Below the pieces are notes generated by a model. It was not told the DNA's origin, did not search any database, and saw nothing but the letters and a program-made list of their open reading frames with translations. The position numbers and the translations under genes were made by a program. From Nocardioides terrigena (GTDB lineage Bacteria > Actinomycetota > Actinomycetes > Propionibacteriales > Nocardioidaceae), in NCBI RefSeq assembly GCF_003047265.1, contig NZ_PZYY01000001.1, positions 434,001-498,000 on the forward strand: a DNA stretch of 64,000 nt, written 5' to 3'. Of the stretch, positions 58,261 to 64,000 are shown piece by piece (position 1 is the stretch's first letter; every line of letters begins with the position of its first letter).

Positions 58261-58734
58261 ATGACTCGCGTCCTCGACCTCTGGAAGTCCACGTCCCGGC
58301 TGCCTCAGGGCAAGCGCATCTTCTCGGTGCTCTTCGCGCAGAAGGCGCCGTACTTCGCCTCGATCCACCCGCGCTTCACCGAGATCGGCCCGAACCGCGC
58401 CGAGCTGGTCATCCGCAAGCGCCGGTCGGTCACCAACCACATCGGGACCGTGCACGCCATCGCGCTGTGCAACGGGCTCGAGGCCGCGATGGGCGCGCTC
58501 GCCGAGGCCACCATCCCCTCGGACCGGCGCTGGATCCCCAAGGGGATGGAGGTCGCCTACACGGCCAAGGCCGACTCGGACGTCACCTGCATCGCCGAGA
58601 CCGACCCGGAGCAGTGGACCGGCGAGGACCCCGAGGTGGGCGTCCGGGTGCGCGGCGTACGACGCGACGGCACCGTCGTCATCGAGGGCGTCATCCGGCT
58701 GCACGTGACGCAGCGGCCGGCGCAGCAGAAGTAG
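58261..58734 (+). CDS. DUF4442 hotdog-fold protein
   Basis: A 157-residue hotdog protein of the DUF4442 (YiiD-like thioesterase) family. FAQKAPYFASIHPRFTEIGP and VTNHIGTVHAIALCNGLEAA followed by MGALAEATIP are the diagnostic strand and central helix; the His-x-Gly-x-x-His region lies at the usual active-site position. It probably hydrolyses or binds acyl-CoA. TAGGAT ends 6 nt before the ATG, so the mRNA is probably leaderless. The overlapping TACCC-GT-GGGTA palindrome hints at a fatty-acid-responsive repressor. Confidence 0.88.
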   Translation: MTRVLDLWKSTSRLPQGKRIFSVLFAQKAPYFASIHPRFTEIGPNRAELVIRKRRSVTNHIGTVHAIALCNGLEAAMGALAEATIPSDRRWIPKGMEVAYTAKADSDVTCIAETDPEQWTGEDPEVGVRVRGVRRDGTVVIEGVIRLHVTQRPAQQK

Positions 58735-58782
58735 CCTCGCCGGGGTCGTGACGGACGCGCTCGACTGCGCGACTCTGGAGGG

Positions 58783-61644
58783 GTGTCCGACACGTCTGCG
58801 TTCGTCGGTCGGCAGTCCGAGCTCGAGGAGCTCCTGGCCGCGGGGTCGCGCGCGGCCGTCGGTGGCGTCGCCACCGCCCTCGTGGCCGGTGAGGCGGGGA
58901 TCGGCAAGACCAGGGTGGCCGGCGAGGTGGCCGCGGTCCTGGCCGCCGACGGCTGGTGGTGCCCCGTCAGCCACGGCGTCTCGCTGGCCGGCGGCGAGGT
59001 GCCCTTCGGTGGCACCGCGGAGCTGGTGCGGGCGCTGGTGCGGAGTGTCGGGGAGGCGGAGGTACGCCGGCTGCTCGGTCGGGCGGTCGCCGACCTGGCG
59101 CCGCTCGTCCCCTCGCTGGGCGACGACTCCCCCCACCCTGTCGACCGCGGTGCCGTCACCGCGGCCGTGCTCAGCCTGCTCGACCGGGTCGGTCGGCCGG
59201 TCTGCTGGCTGCTCGACGACCTGCAGTGGATGGACGGGGCCACCCACGACCTCGTCTCCTACCTCGCCCGGGTCGCCACCGGCAGCCCGCTGCTGCTGCT
59301 CGGCACCGTGCGGACCGACCCGGCCGCCCCCGACCGGCTTCCGGACCACCTGGTCGAGCTGGGTCGCACCGGCCGTGTGCTGGTCCTGGCGCCGCTGGCC
59401 CGCGAGCATGTCGCCGCACAGGCGCGGGCACTCGCCGGCCGGACGCTCGGTGACGCGGAGGTGGAGCGCATCTGCGCCGCCAGCGACGGGCTGCCCTTCT
59501 TCGTCGAGGAGCTGGTGACCTACGGCGGCCGCGTCTCCGGATCCCTGCAGGGCGTCCTCCACGCCTCCCTGGGCACGCTCTCCCCGGACGCCCGCACCCT
59601 CCTCGACGCCGCGGCCGTCGGAGACGGGCTGCTGACGTCGTCGGCGCTCCGGGTCGTGAGCGGCCTCGGCGACGGTCTCGACGCGGCGCTGGCCGAGGTG
59701 CGCTCACGCGGGATCCTGCTCTCGGACCCGGAGACGGGGGGACTGCGCTTCCGGCACGCCCTGCTGATCGAGGCGGTCGAGGCGGAGCTGCTCGCCGAGG
59801 AACGGCTCCGGCTGCACCGGGCCTGGGCCGAGCACCTCGAGCGCGTGCTGGAGGACGACCCGGGCGACCTCGCGGTGCTCATCGAGCGGGCTCGCCACCG
59901 CTACGAGGTCGGCGGGCCCGAGGCGTTCGAGGCGGTCCACGCCGCGGCGCTGGCCACGGAGGCCGCCGACGACGACCCCGTGCGCTGCCGCTGGTGGGCC
60001 CGGACGATCGAGCTGTGGCCGACTCCCGGGGACGACGCCGCGGTGCTGGCCCGCGACCGCGCCCTGGCGTCGTACGTCAGCGCGTTGTGGGCCGTCGGTG
60101 ACACCCACGTGGTGGTGGAGCTGATGGACACCGAGCTCTCCGGGGAGGGCGACTGGCTGCGCGACGTGTGGTTCCGCCTGATGCGCCAGCTCGCCCTCCG
60201 CGCGCAGCAGGAGGTCTTCGACCCGGTGATCCCGCCGCAGGACGCCGAGGCGACCCTGGCCCGGGTGCTCGCCGCCCCACGCGACATCCGGTCGACGGAG
60301 GTCCTGGCCCGGCTGGCCGACGCCTGGACGGACGACCTGCCGGATCTTGCCCTCACCGTGATGGAGGAGGCGCTGGCCCGCCTCGACACCGGGCCGTCAC
60401 GCGACGTCGTCCTCTTCGTCTTCGACCGGATGGCGTTCCTCCTGCTCCGCCGCGGGGAGCCCGAGCGCGCGGTCGAGCTGCTGCGCGAGGCGGTCGTGTG
60501 GACGGCCGAGCACGATCCGGGTGGCGCCGTCGGGGCCAGGTGCTCGCTCAGCTTCGGGCTGGCCAACAGTGCGCGCTACGGCGAGGCGATCCGGGTGGGG
60601 GAGGACAACCTCCCGGCCATCCGCAGTCCCGAGCTGCACCCGCACCTGTGGGTGGCCGAGCACATCCTGCTGGCGTTCTGCGGTCTGCACACGGGCGACT
60701 GGGAGCGCGCGGAGCAGTGCCTCGAGCTGGCGCAGAAGGGTGCCATCGGCGGTGACATCGCCTCGGCCCACGAGTTCGCCGCAGCCGGCCTGTGGCTGCG
60801 CCGGGGCGACCTTGAGCGCGCGCGGATGCACCGCGACCGGATCCCCGAGCCGGAGTTCGTCGGGGCTGCCGGCGCAGCGCGTCCGATGGAGTCGGTGATC
60901 CGGGCCTTCCTCGCGGTCGAGCTGGCCGCGGCCGAGCAGGACGCCGCGGCCACCTGCGCGGCGTACCGGGACTTCGAGCGGATGTGCCGCGAGGACGACT
61001 TCTCGGACGACGTGCTGGAGGCCTACGTCTTCGCGCTGCGCGGCGCCGTCGTGCGGGGGACCACCGACGCCGAGGTGCGCGGGCTGCTGGCCGAGGCGCC
61101 GGCCCTGCTGCGGCGCGACCGGGGGAGTCGGGCCCTCCCCGTGCTGCACGCGGAGATCGCGGCGCACGTCGCGCGTGCCACCGACGAGGACACCGCGGCC
61201 TCATGGCGCGGGGCCGCGGCGGGCTGGACGACGGTGGAGCGGCCGCTGGACGCGGCGTACTGCCGGGTCTTCGAGGCGGAGCGCCTGCTCCGCGACGGGG
61301 AGCGCGAGCCGGCCCGGGCAACGCTCGCCGAGGCCCGTACGACGGCGGACCGGCTCGGGGCGGGCCCGTTGCGACGACGGTGTGAGGAGGTGGCCGCGCG
61401 GTCACGGCTGGACGTCGGTGCGGGGGCCGCACCACAGGGATCCCTGACGTCCCGCGAGGCCGAGGTGCTGGGGCTCGTCGTTCTCGGGCGCACGAACGGG
61501 GAGATCGGCGCGGCGCTCTACATCTCGACCAAGACGGTCAGCGTGCACGTCTCCCGCATCCTGGCCAAGCTCGGTGCCGCCAATCGGACCGAGGCCGCCG
61601 CGCTGGCACGCCGGCATGGACTCGTCCCCGCGGACGGGGCGTGA
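58783..61644 (+). CDS. LuxR family (LAL-type) ATP-binding regulator
   Basis: A 953-residue regulator of the large ATP-binding LuxR group. FVGRQSELEELLAAGSRAAV and LVAGEAGIGKTRVAGEVAAV give the AAA/STAND ATPase with Walker A; CWLLDDLQWMDGATHDLVSY is Walker B. About 550 residues of helical, TPR-like repeats follow. The C-terminal LuxR helix-turn-helix is LTSREAEVLGLVVLGRTNGE, then ISTKTVSVHVSRILAKLGAA. Such proteins are often pathway activators. GTG start with GGAGGG immediately upstream. No obvious target operon is next to it; the glutamate transporter genes are convergent. Confidence 0.93.
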   Translation: MSDTSAFVGRQSELEELLAAGSRAAVGGVATALVAGEAGIGKTRVAGEVAAVLAADGWWCPVSHGVSLAGGEVPFGGTAELVRALVRSVGEAEVRRLLGRAVADLAPLVPSLGDDSPHPVDRGAVTAAVLSLLDRVGRPVCWLLDDLQWMDGATHDLVSYLARVATGSPLLLLGTVRTDPAAPDRLPDHLVELGRTGRVLVLAPLAREHVAAQARALAGRTLGDAEVERICAASDGLPFFVEELVTYGGRVSGSLQGVLHASLGTLSPDARTLLDAAAVGDGLLTSSALRVVSGLGDGLDAALAEVRSRGILLSDPETGGLRFRHALLIEAVEAELLAEERLRLHRAWAEHLERVLEDDPGDLAVLIERARHRYEVGGPEAFEAVHAAALATEAADDDPVRCRWWARTIELWPTPGDDAAVLARDRALASYVSALWAVGDTHVVVELMDTELSGEGDWLRDVWFRLMRQLALRAQQEVFDPVIPPQDAEATLARVLAAPRDIRSTEVLARLADAWTDDLPDLALTVMEEALARLDTGPSRDVVLFVFDRMAFLLLRRGEPERAVELLREAVVWTAEHDPGGAVGARCSLSFGLANSARYGEAIRVGEDNLPAIRSPELHPHLWVAEHILLAFCGLHTGDWERAEQCLELAQKGAIGGDIASAHEFAAAGLWLRRGDLERARMHRDRIPEPEFVGAAGAARPMESVIRAFLAVELAAAEQDAAATCAAYRDFERMCREDDFSDDVLEAYVFALRGAVVRGTTDAEVRGLLAEAPALLRRDRGSRALPVLHAEIAAHVARATDEDTAASWRGAAAGWTTVERPLDAAYCRVFEAERLLRDGEREPARATLAEARTTADRLGAGPLRRRCEEVAARSRLDVGAGAAPQGSLTSREAEVLGLVVLGRTNGEIGAALYISTKTVSVHVSRILAKLGAANRTEAAALARRHGLVPADGA

Positions 61645-61679
61645 CTTGGGCTGCCGCGCCCCATCCCGCGCCGACCGCA

Positions 61680-61745
61680 GCGTAGTTGGGGACGATCTCG
61701 TCGGTGATCCGGCCGATCCGACCACCAGATCGTCCCCAACTACGC
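61680..61745. repeat. Long inverted repeat between the LuxR and glutamate-permease genes
   Basis: Perfect 19-bp arms (61680-61698 and 61727-61745; core CGTAGTTGGGGACGATCT) enclosing 28 bp. It sits between convergent genes and may act as a bidirectional terminator, but the stem is longer and richer in A and T than the other terminators here. Confidence 0.85.
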
Positions 61746-61775
61746 GGCAGGCGCGCCACGGGCCGGCGAGCGGGA

Positions 61776-62627
61776 TCAGGCGACGTTGCTGACCGGCTCG
61801 GCGACGTTGCTGACCTGCAGCATCTCCTTCTCGCCCACGAAGCGCCGCTGCGCCCGCGTGGCGAGGTAGGTGAGGGCGAGGTTGGTGATGACGTAGAGGG
61901 CCGAGATCACGATCGTGGTGGGCACGATGTTGTTGAAGCTCAGCGGCAACGACTTGAGGATCTTGGTCAGGCCGACCCCGAAGACGATCAGGATCAGGCT
62001 GGTGTCCTTCAGGGCCACCACCATCTGGCTGATGATCGCCGGGATCATGATCTTCACCGCCTGGGGCAGCAGGATCACATTCATCACCTGGGACTTGCGC
62101 ATCCCGATCGCGTACGCCGCCTCTGCCTGCCCGCGCGGGACGGCGTTGACGCCGGCGCGGAACACCTCGGCGAGCACGGCGCCGTTGTAGACGGTGAGGG
62201 ACAGCACGACCGACCAGTAGGCGCCGTCCTCGATCGACATGCTGTTGAAGATCGCGTAGAACGAGAAGATCATCAGCATGATGACGGGCACGGCCCGGAA
62301 GAACTCCACGACCAGCCAGCTGACCCAGCGCACGGGCTTGCGGTCGGAGAGCTTGCCGACGCCGAACACGAGGCCGAAGACCAGGGCGCCGAGCACGGCC
62401 AGGACGGCCATGGTGATCGTGTCCAGCCAGGCCTCGCCGATCGCCCGCATGATGTTGGGCGTGACGAACGGCTCCCACAGGGCGTACTCGAACTGACCCG
62501 CGTCGTAGAGCCGCTTGACGGCGTAGGCGACGAGCGCGAGGAGCACCACCACCGCGACGATGGTGTAGATGCGGTGCCGGGCGACCGTCTTGGGTCCCGG
62601 CGCGTCGAAGAGGACTCCAGAAGCCAT
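61776..62627 (-). CDS. Amino acid ABC transporter permease (GluD-like)
   Basis: A 283-residue permease of the polar amino acid (PAAT) importer family. An N-terminal helix (IYTIVAVVVLLALVAYAV) precedes five core segments; the EAA loop that meets the ATPase is GQAEAAYAIGMRKSQVMNVI. FRAVPVIMLMIF is a conserved core helix. Its ATG shares one base with the upstream permease stop (TAATG). The order with a second permease and a solute-binding protein is that of corynebacterial gluBCD. Glutamate is the likely substrate by resemblance. Confidence 0.9.
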   Translation of the reverse strand: MASGVLFDAPGPKTVARHRIYTIVAVVVLLALVAYAVKRLYDAGQFEYALWEPFVTPNIMRAIGEAWLDTITMAVLAVLGALVFGLVFGVGKLSDRKPVRWVSWLVVEFFRAVPVIMLMIFSFYAIFNSMSIEDGAYWSVVLSLTVYNGAVLAEVFRAGVNAVPRGQAEAAYAIGMRKSQVMNVILLPQAVKIMIPAIISQMVVALKDTSLILIVFGVGLTKILKSLPLSFNNIVPTTIVISALYVITNLALTYLATRAQRRFVGEKEMLQVSNVAEPVSNVA

Positions 62628-63310
62628 TACGCGATCCTCCAGCGTCGTTCGAAGGTGCCGGCGACGAGCGAGACGAGCTCGACCAGCACGACGTACCCGA
62701 TGGCGAAGGCGATGAAGATGCCCCACCGCTCATCGGCGTTGTTGTTGGTCATGATCTTCATCTGCGCGGTCGCCTCGATGACGCCGAAGACGGCTGCCAC
62801 CGACGTGTTCTTCAGCAGGGCGATCAGCGCGCTGGCCACCGGCGGCACAGACGCGCGGAAGGCCTGGGGGAGCACCACCTGGCGCATCACGCCGGTGAAG
62901 GGCAGTCCGACCGCCCGGGCCGCCTCGGCCTGGCCCAGCGGCACGGCGTTGACGCCCGAGCGGAGAGCCTCGCACACGAACGTCGAGGTGTAGAGCGTGA
63001 GAGACACGACCGCGGTGGAGAAGAACGAGGTGAAGTCGAAGGTCCCGATGTGGACGTCGACCCACTTGAAGTTGATGCCGATCTTCGGAGCGGCGAAGGA
63101 GAAGAAGAAGAACACGGCGAGCAGGGGCGTGTTGCGCACGATCGTCACGTAGGTCGCAGCGGCCTTGGCGAGCACGGAGATGGGGCCTACGCGCATCGCG
63201 ACGAGGATCGTCCCGCCGATGAGGGAGAAGACCCCGGAGACGAGGAAGAGCAGCACGGTGTAGCCGAACGCCTTGAAGACGTCGGGAAGGCTTTCGAGTA
63301 CGGCGTCCAC
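62627..63310 (-). CDS. Amino acid ABC transporter permease (GluC-like)
   Basis: A 227-residue permease, partner of the GluD-like protein. GYTVLLFLVSGVFSLIGGTI and YVTIVRNTPLLAVFFFFSFA are membrane segments with the RNTP motif of the PAAT family; the EAA loop is GQAEAARAVGLPFTGVMRQV. GTG start. It follows the binding-protein gene by 88 bp that hold a strong hairpin, and overlaps gluD by one base. Confidence 0.91.
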   Translation of the reverse strand: MDAVLESLPDVFKAFGYTVLLFLVSGVFSLIGGTILVAMRVGPISVLAKAAATYVTIVRNTPLLAVFFFFSFAAPKIGINFKWVDVHIGTFDFTSFFSTAVVSLTLYTSTFVCEALRSGVNAVPLGQAEAARAVGLPFTGVMRQVVLPQAFRASVPPVASALIALLKNTSVAAVFGVIEATAQMKIMTNNNADERWGIFIAFAIGYVVLVELVSLVAGTFERRWRIA

Positions 63311-63344
63311 GCCGCTCCTCTCCTGTGGTGGTCCGGTGGTGCAG

Positions 63345-63385
63345 TGATCGGTCCGGACCCGCGTCGAGCGGGTCCGGACCGATCA
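63345..63385 (-). terminator. Strong hairpin between the binding-protein and permease genes
   Basis: Perfect 18-bp arms (63345-63362 and 63368-63385) with loop GTCGA, starting 13 bases after the binding-protein stop. Inside an operon such a hairpin usually protects the upstream mRNA or ends part of the transcripts, giving more binding protein than permease. Confidence 0.8.
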
Positions 63386-63398
63386 GTGGTGCGTCAGG

Positions 63399-64000
63399 TC
63401 AGGACTCGCAGGAGTCCATCTCGGGGAACTCGGGCGTCTCGACGCCCGAGGCGCCGAGGTTGGCCTCGAAGGCCTCGGCCCACTTGCCGTCCTCGTTGGC
63501 CGCAGTCAGCGTGTCGACGATCCACTGGCACATCTCGGGAGAGTCCTTGGAGTAGCCGACGCCGATGCGCTCCTCGGAGAACGGGTCGCCGACGACCTTG
63601 AGCTGGCCCTCGTTCTGCGCGGCGTAGCCGGCGAGGATCGTGCCGTCGGTGGTCATCGCCTCGACGGTGCCGTCGAGCACCTTGTCGACGCACTGGCTGT
63701 AGGTGTCGAAGCCGACCGGCTTCATGCCCTCGGCCTTGGCGTTGTCGAGCGAGGTCGAGCCCGTCACCGAGCAGACCTCCTTGCCCTGCAGGTCCTCGGG
63801 ACCGGCCGCGTCGGAGTCCTCGGGGACCAGCAGCTGCTGGCCGGTCACCATGTAGGGGCCGGCCTGGCCGACGACCTGGCGACGCTCGTCGGTGATGGAG
63901 TACGACGCCAGCACCAGGTCGACCTTGCCCTCCTGGAGGAAGGGCTCGCGGTTGTCGGAGATGGTCTCGATGTACTTGACCTTCGACGTGTCCTCGGGGT
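63399..64000 (-). CDS. Glutamate-type ABC transporter substrate-binding protein, C-terminal part
   Basis: About 200 C-terminal residues of a periplasmic-type binding protein; the start lies beyond the window end. VKYIETISDNREPFLQEGKV and DLVLASYSITDERRQVVGQA, followed by GPYM, form the conserved hinge and ligand-contact region of family 3 solute-binding proteins. QGKEVCSVTGSTSLDN begins the second lobe, and Cys pairs suggest disulfides. It would be lipid-anchored, although the signal is not in view. First gene of the gluB-gluC-gluD set; an ATPase gene is not in the window. Confidence 0.9.
   Translation of the reverse strand, partial: PEDTSKVKYIETISDNREPFLQEGKVDLVLASYSITDERRQVVGQAGPYMVTGQQLLVPEDSDAAGPEDLQGKEVCSVTGSTSLDNAKAEGMKPVGFDTYSQCVDKVLDGTVEAMTTDGTILAGYAAQNEGQLKVVGDPFSEERIGVGYSKDSPEMCQWIVDTLTAANEDGKWAEAFEANLGASGVETPEFPEMDSCES

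Overview
The window is a GC-rich chromosome segment with a strong third-position GC bias and many GTG starts. Its gene set is typical of Actinobacteria: actinobacterial rpoBC, RpfB, a Pmt mannosyltransferase, a divisome GlpR/SepX-like protein and a Ser-tailed FmdB protein. The protein flavour fits Nocardioidaceae (Nocardioides or a close relative), but this is inference from family resemblance only. I see no prophage, insertion sequence, CRISPR array or plasmid genes; most of it reads as core chromosome.

Layout. 1-4.7 kb: the 3' end of rpoB, then rpoC and a strong terminator. 4.7-14.4 kb: single genes and short operons (DUF429 protein, a GntR regulator with its membrane partner, a geranylgeranyl-reductase-family flavoprotein, PlsC, an acyltransferase-3 protein, a tandem-Nudix protein, a methyltransferase, a secreted propeller protein, topoisomerase IB). 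14.5-18.8 kb: serC, a GNAT enzyme, a secreted M15-like protein, citrate synthase and pdxH. 18.8-25.7 kb: two export loci, a TetR-controlled asymmetric heterodimeric ABC exporter and an MFS exporter coupled to a MarR regulator. A 12-codon peptide with an exceptionally long Shine-Dalgarno sequence and a hairpin-rich leader precede the MFS gene. 25.7-36.2 kb: alpha-glucosidase, a hotdog protein, a DtxR/IdeR regulator, a sirtuin with DUF2277, a beta-propeller protein, two NAD(P)-binding proteins, tRNA-Arg(CCT) and a sulfatase.

36.2-57 kb holds the most coherent part: an LCP protein, mscL, a SAF protein, the FmdB/Ruc-like protein, a penicillin acylase, 5-FTHF cyclo-ligase, a UDPGP-family uridylyltransferase, moeA/glp, moaC, mog, a RimJ-like acetyltransferase, glpR/sepX-like, tRNA-Ala(CGC), pmt, rsmI, tatD, rpfB, rsmA, ispE and an ABC-F protein. 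From memory, the M. tuberculosis region Rv0985c-Rv1011 has the same backbone in the same order, so this is an ancient block joining cell wall, division and translation genes. 57-64 kb: a MarR/glyoxalase pair, a DUF4442 protein, a large LuxR (LAL) regulator and the 3' part of a gluBCD-type glutamate importer.

Regulation. About seventeen genes have a TANNNT hexamer placed 6-8 nt (usually 6) before an ATG or GTG, which predicts leaderless transcripts. Several clear palindromic operators sit beside their regulators. Several terminators share an ACGGCCCGCC stem. No wholly new multi-gene system is evident. The best leads are the 23.2-23.6 kb leader, the Glp/GlpR-like division module, the rpfB leader with an overlapping upstream ORF, and the twin operators at 6.73-6.80 kb.
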